Shown in pieces: positions 44,157 through 56,212 of a stretch of 64,000 nucleotides of DNA. The stretch is from Gonatopus flavifemur. Lineage: Eukaryota > Arthropoda > Insecta > Hymenoptera > Dryinidae. The notes under the pieces were generated by a model. That model was not told where the DNA came from and made no database searches. It worked only from the letters and a program-made list of their open reading frames with translations. Within the stretch, counting starts at the first letter, position 1. Each line of letters begins with the position of its first letter. A program made the translations under genes and the position numbers. The stretch covers positions 1,984,001 through 2,048,000 of the forward strand of contig JAFFJZ010000007.1 of NCBI GenBank assembly GCA_018340375.1, in the 5' to 3' direction.

Positions 44157-46366
44157 AAACAAAACTCCCAACTGTCCGTTATTAATGACAGTAACATCAA
44201 ATTTGAAACATATTGTTAATATTCTACTTGTATACACAGATGATTCACTTTCGATCTTGAAAATGCTAAATCTGAAGAATACAAAACAACTCAAGCCTCA
44301 CGAATTAGAAACTTATAGTGCAATATGCAAATTAAAGCGTACGGTTGAACGTTGCCAAAGAAGGAATGTGGATCTACAGAATAGGTTGAAGGGGGTACGG
44401 AAATTTATTGATAGTAATCATTTCGAGGCATTTTTAAACCTTCCAGATCCAGTGAAGAACTCTTTTATTTGTCAAATCCGCAATAGTAAACTCAATAAAT
44501 ATGGTAGAAACTTTACAAGACAAGATAAGATATTAGCGTTAGCTCTTTAACGAAGTCCGGGTGCTTTTAAGTTTTTCTCTCAAATATCTATCCTTCTCTC
44601 GATTGAAACATCAAGAAAGTTTATGAAACTCGTACCTCTGAAACCAGGAATTTGTGATAACATTTTCAACGATTTGAAAACTCGCGTTTCACTTTTCGAA
44701 GACGAAGAAGATAAGTATTGGCGTTCTTCTCGTAGATGTAATGGCTTTGAGTCCTTTCTTACATTATAATTCAGCTGCTGATTGTATTGAGGGATTTGTT
44801 GATCACGGTTTTGGTGTTCAACCACAAATTGCTGACCATGCAGCCGTATGGATGCTAAGAGGCATGATTGGTACAAAACCGTGGAAACAACCAATTGCTT
44901 ATACATTTTCAGAAGGTACCACCCCTTGGTGGGATACTTGTAACATGTTCAAAACTATTGTTAGGAAAAGTCGCGAGATAGGATTAAATATCATTGCATT
45001 TGTTTGTGATCAAGGGGCAACCAATGTTGAAGCGGTAAATACTTTAACTTCGAATTCTAAGCGTAATGCACTTCGTGAAGATGTTATACTCAAAGACGAT
45101 ATCATTGTTATTGATAATCAAGAAATTATTCCTATTTTCGATCCTCCTCATCTGCTCAAATGTATTTGGAATAATTTATTGACTAAAGATTTAAAATTTG
45201 TATATCAAAATATAAAACGTCTTGCGAAATGGACTCATGTCGAAGAGGCTTATGCCATTGTTCGGAGTCACAGTGCTATGTTCAAACCTTTGATGAGTGA
45301 ATTAACAGATTTTTACGTGATTCCTAATGAAATTAAAAAAATGGAAGGTCAATTATGTACTCAAGTATTTAGTAATACAGTTTCAACTTATATATATCAA
45401 AAGGCATTTGATCGCGCTAAAAGTCTTTGTGGAACGAAGCAGTTACCAGCTGAAGCTCTAGACACTGCAATTTTATTCAAATTGTTTAATGATTCATTTG
45501 ATTCCGTGAATGGAGGATTTATAACAAAAGATGAAAGAACTTCAAATAAGAACACAATTGAAACCACAGATGAAGGAAAGATTCGGGATGAAGGTATCAA
45601 AGTCATTTCTAGCATGGAATACGTGCGTAGGAAAGAAAGAGATAATCCAAATCCAATTGTCTTTAGAAATTGGATTCTCACTTCAAAAACTTTCAAAATC
45701 CTCAAATCGCGTTTAAAAGAATTAGATTTCAGAACATTTGTTGGTAGACATTTTAATCGGGATCCATTAGAAAATTTCTTTGGGCAAATTCGACAACACC
45801 GCGTTCGTAATATGCGTTGCACTGCACAACAATTTTCAGGATTTTACAAGACTGCTCCTTAATGCATTTTCAAACGGAAGAATTCTTGGATCTGATTGCG
45901 AAACAGATCCTTCTGGATATTTAATGGGCTTGGGAAATTTCATCACAATTCCTGTTGAAGAAATGAATCAGAATAAAGTATATTGCTCAGTTGATTTAAA
46001 ATTAAAATTTGATAGGAATGCTCCTCTAGGCGAGGCAGATTTAAACGATTTGAAGAACTTCCTCACTCAAGATCATGAAATTGAGGAATTTTGTTCAAGC
46101 TGTCATATATGTGCACATAATGCAAAAGTCCACGATGGAGATATGCTATATAGTATGGTTCAATTAACTAATTTATTTTTTCATGCTATGCCTCATATAC
46201 GTCATATGCAGTCTTTATCAAATTTATTACATGATTTAATCATTCCAAACGAAGTCACAAAGATACGTTTTGATTTCGAAAATTGTGCACATAGTGACAT
46301 ATTGAAACAAACAATAATAAAAAATTACGTTCATTTGGTAAGCATTAGATACATGTTGAAAGGTTA
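44157..46366 (+). pseudogene. P-element (THAP9-type) transposase pseudogene
   Basis: From the coiled segment (ICKLKRTVERCQRRNVDL) through RQDKILALALYKRSPG-type sequence, KLVPLKPGICDNIF, MALSPFLHYNSAADCIEGF, FVCDQGATN, IFDPPHLLKCIWNN and DPLENFFGQIRQHR to the C-terminal region, motifs follow P-element order. Decay: TAA at 44548-44550 where Tyr is expected, a one-base insertion near 44717, and a frameshift near 45845 after which the protein continues to 46366. The N-terminal THAP DNA-binding domain is not seen; the hAT element at 43638-44148 and other repeats occupy the place where it should be. No P terminal repeats were identified. Confidence 0.82.
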
Positions 46367-46803
46367 AAGATCTATTCTCCAAAATGCAGACTTCGTAATT
46401 AAAAAAAGCTGTGAAATCGTAAATTTCTATTCAAAAGTAATTTATTGTTTCAGTGATATATGTGGGATTTCATCAGTTACCCAACAAACATTTCTGCGAA
46501 TTCATGAACAATTTATGATCAGCTTCTATTTTTTAAAATTACATGTACATTTTGGTATAAGATTTGCTTTTTCCTACTAATTATTTCAGAAGAATTTCGT
46601 AACTCTCTGTGAAACTTATACGTAGGAATTTATTTTGATGTATCTCATTTTCATTTGTGCGTTCAATTTCGATAAGCTATGCATTTTGGATCATTTCAAG
46701 AATTTTCCTATGATATAAATTGAATTCACTGGAACTGGGTGATGCCGAAGTTATAAAGTTCAGTTTGGTAGAAAGAAGTGTTTTGTTGAATTAGAACATC
46801 ATA
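46367..46803. other. Interval without gene, 3' of the P-element remnant
   Basis: About 430 bp, AT-rich. ACCCAACAAACATTTCTGCG near 46481 resembles the CCCAATAAACATTCC end of the MITE at 35655. Nothing else recognised. Confidence 0.4.
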
Positions 46804-48615
46804 TGAAGGCTGAGAGTTCAAAAGAGCCTAACCCACATCGAAATAATTTTTCAGGAGGTGATAAAAACGCTCTCATCTTTCCTATTCGTCAAAATCAACA
46901 GATTCATGAATGATTTTACAATTAATCTGACCCATTCTGTTACCCTGTATGAATTTTTTCGGGATTTATGCATTCTTCTTCATTTTATGAGTACTTCAAT
47001 TATTCAGGGGCTTAACCCAAGGGGGTTTGAGAGTTCAAAAGGGCCTAACCCACAAAGTCATGATCTTGATCTTGCCTTGTCACGCTTGTAATATTCGTTT
47101 CGCTTTGAACTCGATACACCATCAGTACAGCGTGTTATCATTAACTTTTATATGTTTGAATAATACTCATTTATGAATACTTCCTCATAATTCGTAATTC
47201 TTTTGAAAATAAATATGTTAAGATATAGTCGAAACATTCGTAGAGAGTTATAATTAGAGGATTTCGAAATCAAAACTCACATTTGCCAACGAAATTACTT
47301 TGAGGGGGGTGTTTTTGGTCGCCGATTACAAATTCGTTGTAAAAATTTACAAATTCAAAATTCTGCATCTAACATGGTGGACCAAAATTAACAATCCATC
47401 GGATTTTCTTTAACCTGAATATCTTTGAGTTTTTGGGGTCGCTGATTACGAATCTGAAGTCACAAGTTCAAAATTCATAACGGCGGATCTAACATGTTAG
47501 ACGTGAATTTCAAAATCACTCGCATCCCCTCGGAGGTTTTGGGGTTTACTAAATTCGAATCCGAAGTGAAAAATCCAAAATTCAAATGCATGGTTCAAAT
47601 ACCAAAAGGGTAGTCGACGAAACTCAAGAACTCACCTACTTTTGCTTGGAAGTATTCAGTTGTTGACTTTCACGGTTATTGACTCCACTTTCGAAGTGGA
47701 AAGTAAACCACTTTGGAATCCGACCATTTATTGTCCACCATATTGAATCCGCCATTTCGAATTTGTCCATTATATCAACGGATTCGTAATCAGCGACCCA
47801 TAAAAGCCCCGAATGACGAGTTTCAAGCTAATCCAGTGAGTTTCAAACTTCTCGTCAGCCATATATTGCATCCGTCATCTTGAATTTGTCAATTCTGTTG
47901 ACGGATTCGTAATCAGCGACCATGTTGAACGCGTCATGTTGGATTCTGAACCGAGGCAAAATAATATTGAACCATCTCCATCGTACCTGTTCGGCAGGAG
48001 GAGCTTTCGCACGTACAATTTCACCTCTGATTGTGGTATACTCTTCCCCTTTGCGACGTAAGTCCCGACGCTTTTTGTGCTTTTCGCTCATACTTCACTG
48101 TTTTATGAGTTTCGCTTATGGATAAAACGCCGTAATGCTCAAAATAACTTGAGCAGTAACACCTCGTTTGCAATTTTTAGAATCAATTTTCAGCGAAACA
48201 GATAAACACACTGAAAGTCGTCAACACTTATACCATTCAGAACATTCCGATCAATAGGGTAGGTGAATTTTACAATATCAACTAAAAGCGATCGCCAAGT
48301 TGTTGACTGAACACTCAAGTATGCACCACTTTTGATAGATGACATTCTCAAACAAAGGATTTCGTGCAAACCTACCCGAAACGATGAAAAACGTCATTTT
48401 TCCATGACACTACGAATGGGGTTAGGCCCCTTTGAATTCTCAGGACCATTCGGGTTAGGATCTTAGAAATTTTGACTCTTGGTTACAAGAAAACTACGTC
48501 GAAATTGAAAGTTTTGATAACACCTCGATATAAAGGCTTAGAATGACAATCCGAAAATGAATTAAAAGCAATTTCGAATTTTGTGTGGGTCAGGCCCTTT
48601 CGAACTCTCAGCCTT
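46804..48615. mobile_element. Fold-back element with GGCTGAGAGTTC ends
   Basis: TATGAAGGCTGAGAGTTCAA at 46803 is mirrored at about 48598-48618, followed on both sides by AGRGCCTAACCCACA-type sequence. A second, inner pair (AAAAGGGCCTAACCCACA near 47037; GGTTAGGCCCCTTTGAAT near 48420) suggests duplication of the terminus. The middle (47290-47930) holds four copies of a GGGTCGCTGATTACGAATC motif, two in each orientation. The frames at 47855-48125 are mirror shadows and not supported. Confidence 0.65.
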
Positions 48616-48773
48616 CATATATATTCCACTTTCAACAAATTGAAGACTCATCACAATAACATTCTGATTTTTTCAATCCATCTGTCATGAATTCCCGAGA
48701 ATCTTGTTTCATCATCTCTAAGAATTGAGATGTAACTTTTATTTTGATAATCTATGCATGAGAAGCGGTTTTT

Positions 48774-48987
48774 TGCGTAGATCCGAGATATGCAATAAGA
48801 AGTGGGGGTTCCCGTTTAAAAAATGATGTTGACCCCATTTCAATCGATCATAACGCCATCTATGATGAAACGGATATCGTAGTTCCGTGGCCCCCTCTTT
48901 GTATAACAACTTTGGAATAAAGTACTTTTGGTTGAGGATGCATGTTTTCGAGATATTTGCATTGAAAGATTAAAATGGGACACCCTG
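48774..48987. mobile_element. Solo right end of a rosa-like mariner
   Basis: The last bases ATTAAAATGGGACACCCTG match the end of the element at 16088-17603. Upstream, GTTTAAAAAATGATGTTGACC and TTTTCGAGATATTTGC occupy the same relative places as in that element. No left partner or transposase is present. Confidence 0.7.
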
Positions 48988-49414
48988 TTCATGCCCTATG
49001 TATAATTATCGGATGTTTTATAAGTATTATTGGAATCCATATATTGTCAAACAGTTATATATGTGACTGTATATAAAATCGAAAGTGACTATGTAAAGTA
49101 AAAATAACTTTTCATGTATAGCCACATATCTAACTATATCTGACTATAGATGAATTCCAATGAAACTTAAATGAAATCTGATGACTATATACAGGACATA
49201 TATAACTCTTCTTTACTAGTGTAATGTAAATAAGTCAGTCATTATTCACATGTCCTATCTCATCCTCATAAAGTGTTTTATCATCTTCTCTTGTCCTCGT
49301 TCCTATTTCTATCTACATTTCCATCCTTCACTTCCTATTTCCATGGGACTGTTAATTATTCACACAGGTCAACATTTGATCTACGCTGGACCGCCGGGAA
49401 CTGAGTGGGTATCT
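48988..49414. other. Interval without gene
   Basis: About 430 bp. 49030-49220 has short ATATATGTGACTATA-like direct and inverted motifs, possibly a degraded MITE. Nothing else recognised. Confidence 0.4.
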
Positions 49415-50240
49415 ATAGGTTTTTGGGGTCTTGAATCGAAAAATATAATTTTTTTGACCCCAGATTATGAGCGAGCGGGAAATTTCACATCCAGATATAC
49501 TTCCACGTTTTAATCAAAGTCATATCTGCAGGTCATATGGAGGTCATCTGTAGGTCAAATCCTTCTTTTGAATGTTTTGTCTGATATTAGGTTGGGAAGT
49601 CTCTTGGATTAGGTGAGTTTTGTGTTTTTGGGGTCGCTGATCACGATGTAGGGATCTATATGACCCCATCACATCTGCATCAAGGTCAAATGAAGGTCAA
49701 ACATCTTGCATCGAAAAATATAATTTTTTTGATCCCAGATTATGAACGAGCGGGAAATTTTACATCCGGATATACTCTCAACTTTTTACCAAAGTCATAT
49801 CTGCAGGTCATATGGAGGTCATCTGTAGGTCAAATCCTTCTTTTGAATGTGTTGTCTGATATTAGGTTGGGAAGTCTCTTGGACTAGGTGACTTTTATGT
49901 TTTTGGGGTCGCTGATCACGATAAAGGGGTCTATATGACCCCATCACATCAGGATCAAGGTCATTTGAACGTCAAGTGGAGAAAAAACCATCGAAAAAAA
50001 CTGAAAACATTCATGCACATGTTTTTGAGGTCGCTGAATCCGAATCAGGCATTCATCCACACTTTGGATCTATCCTAGAGGTCATTGACGGTCATTTCAA
50101 GGTCATCTTGAAGTGTTCTTGAGATAAAAATGTGAAGTATGGTTCGAAAAACCTGGAAAAATTCCTGCCTATGTTTCCGAGGTCTACGAATCGGAATATG
50201 AGCTCGGGTCACCTACATCAGGTCAGGTTCAAGGTCATTC
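49415..50240. repeat. ~275-bp tandem repeat with AGGTCA arrays
   Basis: 49436-49710 is repeated at 49711-49985, and a diverged third copy starts near 49988. Each unit contains ATATAATTTTTTTGA.CCCAG, three AGGTCA motifs spaced by five bases (AGGTCATATGGAGGTCATCT then GTAGGTCA), and TTTTGGGGTCGCTGATCACG. The third copy keeps AGGTCATT and CAAGGTCAT units. The frames at 49250-49887 run through the repeat and are not supported. Confidence 0.85.
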
Positions 50241-50290
50241 GATGATCAAATCGAGTGGGGACTACCAAAATATCCATAAAAATACATACA

Positions 50291-52575
50291 CATTAGGGTG
50301 GGCCGAAAAAACTCAACTTTTTCTTCTTGAGTCGCTATACCGCGGAAAAGTTGCGATTTGGAATGACAAAAAATATAAAAAAAAATCAATCAAAAATATT
50401 GATGTCTTCCGGTCGTGCAAAGCCCCCAAAGTTCATAAAAATCGTTAAAAATCCACAATCTCACGTGAATTTTCGGAATAAGTAGAGATATTAGGATTCG
50501 AACGCTATAGCTGTAATTGATCAATGATGAAATCATCGTGAACAATTGTGGACAATCACCGAAATCATTCAATGCATTCAGTTCACCCATTAGCATGAAA
50601 TTCATGCGGAATATTGAGGAAGCAAGTGCGTGCGTGCACTGAAAAAAACAATGTAGCTGAATTTGAGTCCGAGTCCATTCTGTAGTTACTATAACTGTAT
50701 TATGACCATAAGAATGTGCGATAGATATGACCGAACTCGTGTGGATCCCTCAGAGAGAGAAGAAAAATGGAATTAGGGATGGGGCCGAATCAACGAAAGA
50801 ACAAGTCAACTAAAACATTGGTTGAAAAGGAAGAGATGTATAATGTATGATGTCTTATTCTTTCCAACTAATGGTTTCGTACATTTGGTTTTCCGTTGAT
50901 TTGGCCTTCATCCGGAATTAGTATTCCTTTCTTCATTTAATACAATGTATAGAATGAAGAAACCTTTATTAGTCTGAGTGTTTTCTGTTAAAATATTTTA
51001 TCTCTTTCCTACATGGCTCTTTTCATCTCTCTTATTTATTGCCTTCATTTACTCAATTCTAATTGATTGTCTCTGTTCTATGTCTTTGGGATTATGAATG
51101 TTGCACTCACTTCCACAGTAACCTCAATGAGAACATGACTTCCGCTACTACAAAACTCAAATTCGATTGCATTCTCTTCTCAATGTGTGATTGCCGTGTT
51201 TATTAATCTGAAAATCATAAGAAATTCCTGTTTTGTTACTACATAATATAAATATATTACTCCGTGAAAAAATTGAGAATATTGACCCAGCTCGGGTTGA
51301 GGATGGTAAAATATGATTGACCCCTGGGCGCCAAAAATGTACAAACGTCCTTGCTCCTGCCTTCTTTTGTTATCATTATGCCATTTTTGCAGAAGCTCTC
51401 ATGCGTTCACATCTTCATGTTATTTTACGTTTAGTGTTGTGCAGTGTTGTGTTGTGAAGTTTTTGAGATACATAATGGCAGCCTCAAAGGAAATGATCAC
51501 AAGAAATGTCTTTGAGTGCCCTATATTTGATAAACCCAGAGATTTTGTGCAAAATATACTTCCCACGCATGAAGACGTGATTCGATGCTGTTTCCAAGAA
51601 CAGTATAATTTATCTGTAAGGTTAATAACAAAAGTGTCAGTTTTTCAAACGTGGCTGATAAAGTAGCTGATAAAATGAAAAGTTTGTTCGAGAAAGCATG
51701 TATAGTATAGATGCTTTTTCAAACGAACTTTTTATTTTATTTTTTATTTCATCTATAGTATTTTACCATCCTCAACCTGAGCTGGGTCAATATTCTCAAT
51801 TTTTTCACGTAGTAATATATTTATATCATGTAGTAACAAAACAGGAATTTCTTATAATTTTCAGATTATTAAAAACGGCAATCACACATTGAGAAGAGAA
51901 TGCAATCGAATTTGAGTTTTGTAGTTACGGAAGTCATGTTCTTATTGAGGTTACTGTGGAAGTAAGTGCAACATTCATGATCATGAAGACATAGAACAGG
52001 GACAATGAATTAGAATTGAGTAAATGAAGGCAATAAATAAGAGAGATGAAAAGAGCCATGTAGGAAAGAGATAAAATATTTTAACAGAAAACACTCAGAC
52101 TAATAAAGGTTTCTTTATTCTATACATTGTATTGAATTAAGAAAGTAATACTAATTCCATTTTCCTTCTCTCTCTGAGGGATCCACACGAGTTCGGTCAT
52201 ATCTATTGCACATTTTTATGGTCATAATACAGTTACAGTAACTACAGAATGGACTCGGACTCAAATTCAGCTACATTGTTTCTTTCAGTGCACGCACGCA
52301 CTTGCTTCCTCAATATTCCGCATGAATTTCATGCTAATGGGTAAACTGAATGCATTGAATGATTCCGGTGATTTTCCACAATTGTTTACGATGATTTCAT
52401 CATTGATTAATTGCAGCTATAGCGTTCGAATCATGATATCTCTACTCATTTCGAGAATTCACGTGGAATTGTGGATTTTTACTTATTTTTATGAACTTTG
52501 GGGGCTTCGCGCGACCGAAAGACATCGATATTTTCTATTGATTTTTTTTGTATATTTCTTGTCATTCTAAATCAT
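50291..52575. mobile_element. 2.2-kb palindromic element carrying an exon-like frame
   Basis: The left end CATTAGGGTGGGCCGAAAAA is a typical DNA-TE terminus; the mirrored right terminus seems lost after 52575. The arms (about 50362-51310 and 51760-52572) are near-identical inverse copies, for example GAATTCACGTGGAATTGTGG near 52456 against its mirror near 50452 and CTCAATTTTTTCACG near 51795 against its mirror near 51265. The left arm alone has a further MITE (about 50776-50912, ends GGCCGAATCAACGAAA). The 450-bp centre (51310-51760) holds the exon-like frame. Confidence 0.82.
51475..51707 (+). CDS. Exon-like fragment in the centre of the palindrome
   Basis: ATG at 51475 opens 47 codons (MAASKEMITRNVFECPIFDK to EQYNLS) and ends exactly at a splice-donor-like GTAAGG (51616-51621), phase 0. 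In another frame, 51633-51707 reads VSFSNVADKVADKMKSLFEK and stops, as if a second exon or a frameshift followed. The pattern (NILPTHEDV, then VADKV..LFEKA) resembles, from memory, the N-terminus of a repeated insect protein family whose function I do not know. Only the 5' part is present, so it is a captured or truncated fragment. Confidence 0.4.
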
Positions 52576-52708
52576 GAAGTAGGAGCTGTCGGCCGCGAGC
52601 TGTCGACCGCAGGGGTTATGTTTTGGCTGGGACTGTACCTGAACAAAATGACCGAACTATTCGGATATTTTTTCCATAAAAACATGCTAAAATGAGATAA
52701 TGATGATA

Positions 52709-52827
52709 CACGGAAAAAAAAATGATGTTGGATTTACAACATTTCGTTCGATCACCATAGAAACCCCTAATGTTTCTATGGAGATCGAACGAAACATTGT
52801 AAATCCAACATCATCTTTTTTTCCGTG
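52709..52827. mobile_element. Near-perfect palindromic MITE, 119 bp
   Basis: CACGGAAAAAAAAATGATGT is mirrored at the right end; the arms continue through TGGATTTACAAT.TTTCGTTCGATC to a loop near 52765. TA at 52707-52708 and 52828-52829. Related by its end to the MITE at 36103. Confidence 0.88.
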
Positions 52828-55800
52828 TATCTAAAGATATGAATTTGCAGTATTCAAGACGAGGAATTCGAAAATGGAATATTTTTCACGATACGAGGTC
52901 GTTTTCATAGGATTTTTTGCAGGAAAACGAGGAGTTATATATTGGTTCTAACGAATTTCATCACCTACTGATGACACGACGTCCGATTCGGAGGATAAAA
53001 TACATTAATTCTTATAGGATTTTGTCTGAGGAATCCGATGGTATATGATTCATTTTGGTACGCGGCCGTTCTCATGGAGTTTACGTCGAGAGAAGGGGAG
53101 ATTTTTGTCAATTTCCACAGAATTTGCATGAATTTCGTTATTTAAAGACAAGTCGACGTCTGATTCTTGAGGTAAAATCTATGGATTCTCATGAGGAATT
53201 GTCTGCAGAATCCAGTGATATACAGCTCATTCCGGTACGCGGCCGTGTTCTTGATTTTTCACGCCAAAAGTCGTTGCATGGTATTTGACGGAATTATCAA
53301 TACATATGCGAATTCTACCATTAGCTGCAGGGTTCTCGTTCGAATGGAAGAATGGGATGCATCAATTCTCATAGTAAATCCCCCAAGGAATCCAATAGTG
53401 TATGGCTCATTCCGGTACGCGGCCGTTTTCATGGAGTTTCCGTCGAGAGAAGGGGAGATTTTTGCCAATCTCCACAGAATTCGCATGAATTCCGTTATTC
53501 AAAGACAAGTCGACGTCCGATTCTGGGGTAAAATCTATGGATTCTTATGAGGAATTGTCTGCAGAATCCAATGATATACGGCTCATTCCGGTACGCTGTC
53601 AGGCTCTTGATTTTCCACGCCAAATGTCGTTGACTGGTATTTGACGGAATAATCGAGATAATGCAAATTCTTTCAATGGCTGCAGGGTTCTTGTTCGATT
53701 GGAAGAATGAGACGCATCAATTCTTATAGTGAATTTTTCAAGGAAACCAACGGTGTATGGCTTATTCCGGTACGCAGCCGTTCTCATGGAGTTTCTGTCG
53801 AGAGAAGGGCAGATTTTTGTCAATGTCCACAGAATTTGTATGAATTTCGTTATCTAACGACAAGTCGACATCCGATTCTTGGGGTAAAATCTATGGATTC
53901 TTATGAGGAATTGTCTGCAGAATCCAGTGATATACGGCTCATTCCGGTACGCGGCCGTGTTCTTGATTGTTCACGCCAGAAGTCGTTGACTGGTATTTGA
54001 CGGAATTATCAATACATATGCAAATTCTTCCATCGGCTGCAGGGTTCTCGTTCACTTGGAAGAATGAGATGCATCAATTAATATAGTGAATTTTCCAAGG
54101 AATCCAATGGTGTACGGCTCATTCCGGTACGCGGCCGTTTTCATGGAGTTTCCCTCGAGAGAAGGGGAATTTTTTGTCAATTTCCACAGAATTCGCATGA
54201 ATTTCGTTATTTGAAGTACAATCTATGTATTTTGATGAGACTTTTGGCATGAAAAATCAAGAACATCGCATCGTACTGGAATGAGCCGTATATCACTGGA
54301 TTCCTTGGACGATGTCCTATAAGAATTGATGCATCAGATTCTCCCAATCGAGCGACAACCTTGCGGCCGATGGAAGAATTCGCATACGTATCAATAATTC
54401 CGTCAAATACCAGTCAACGACTTTTGGCGTGAAAAATCAAGAACACCGCGGCGTACCGGAATAAGCAGTATATCGCTGGATTCCGCAGACAATTCCTCAT
54501 AAGAATCTACAGATTTCACTCCAAGAATCGGACGTCGACTTGGCTTTGAATAACGAAATTCATGCAAACTCTGTGCAAATTGACAAAAATCTTGCCTTCT
54601 TCCCACGGAAACTGCATGAAACCGGCCGCGTACCGGAATGAGCCGTACACCATTGGATTCCTTGGACGATTTCCTATAAGAATTGATGCATCTCATTCTC
54701 TCAATCGAACGAGAACCCTGCAGCCGATGGAAGAATTTGCATAATCTCGATTATTCCCCCAAATACCAGCTAACGCGTTACGTGAAAAATCACGAACCTG
54801 ACAGCGTACCGGAATGAGCCGTATATCACTGAATTCTGCGGCCAATTCCTCATAAGAATCCATAGATTTTACTCCAAGAATCGGACGTCGACTTGTCTTC
54901 GAATAACGAAATTCATGCAAATTCTGTGCAAATTGACAAAAATGTCCCCTCCTGTCGACGAAAACCCCATGGAAACGGCCGCGTACCGGAATGAGCGATA
55001 CACCATTGGATTCCTCGGACAATTTCCTATAAGAATTGTTGCATCAGATTCTCCCGATCGAACGACAACCTTGCGGCCGATGGAAGAATTCGCATATGTA
55101 TTGATAATTCCGTCAAATCCCAGTCAACCACTTTTGGCGTGGAAAATCAAGAACACGCCCGCGTACCGGAATGACCCGTACACCATTGGATTCCTTGATA
55201 AATTCACTATAAGAATTGATGCATCTCATTCTTCCAATCGAACGAGAACTCTGCAGCCGATGGAAGAATTTGCATATGTATTGATTATTCCGTCAAATCC
55301 CAGTCAACCACTTTTGGCGTGAAAAATCAAGAGCCTGACAGCGTACCGGAATGAGCCGTATATCATTGGATTCTGCAGACAATTCCTCATAAGAATCCAT
55401 AGATTTTGCTCCAAGAAGCGGACGTCGACTTGTCTTTAAATAACGAAATTCATGCAAATTCTGTGCAAATTGCCAAAAATCTCCCCTTCTCTCTACGGAA
55501 ACTCCATAAAAACGGCCGCGTACCGGAATGAGCCATACACCATTGGATTCCTTGTACAATTTCCTATAAGAATCGATGCATCTCATTCTTTCAAACGAAC
55601 GAGAACCCTGCAGCCGATGGAAGAATTTGCATTATCTCGATTATTCCGTCAAAAACCAGTCAACGACATTTGGCGTGAAAAATCAAGAACCTGACAGCGT
55701 ACCGGAATGAGCCGTATATCACTGGATTTTGCGGCCAATTCCTCATAAGAATCCATAGATTTTGCTCCTAAAAGCGGACGTCGACTTGTCTTCAAATAAC

Positions 55801-56212
55801 GAAATTCATGCAAATTCTGTGCAAATTGACAAAAATTGATCAACAAGACGCCATGCGAGTTTGACGTGCATTTGCTGCTCCGACAATTTTTTCATCCGTT
55901 GCTTTTAATAGTGTCTATTTAACTGCTATTCAGTTTGCTCGGTATAGTGTTTTTTACTGCGCATCTCGTGTAGTATTTCACTTTCCGGCTCGTGCCTTAT
56001 CTTCCACGTTTTCAATGATTTGAAATCATCATTTGTCGAAAAGTTTCGTCTCACGGATACAGTAGCCTAACATACATAGTGTCACTTCCATTGCCGTTTC
56101 GTTGTGTGAAACGAAAACAATAAACAGACCATTTCTCGTGTATGTGTGTTGTGTGTTACTAGTACCAGTGATTATCATCTGCTCTACGTTTTGATCTTTT
56201 CATATATTTAAA

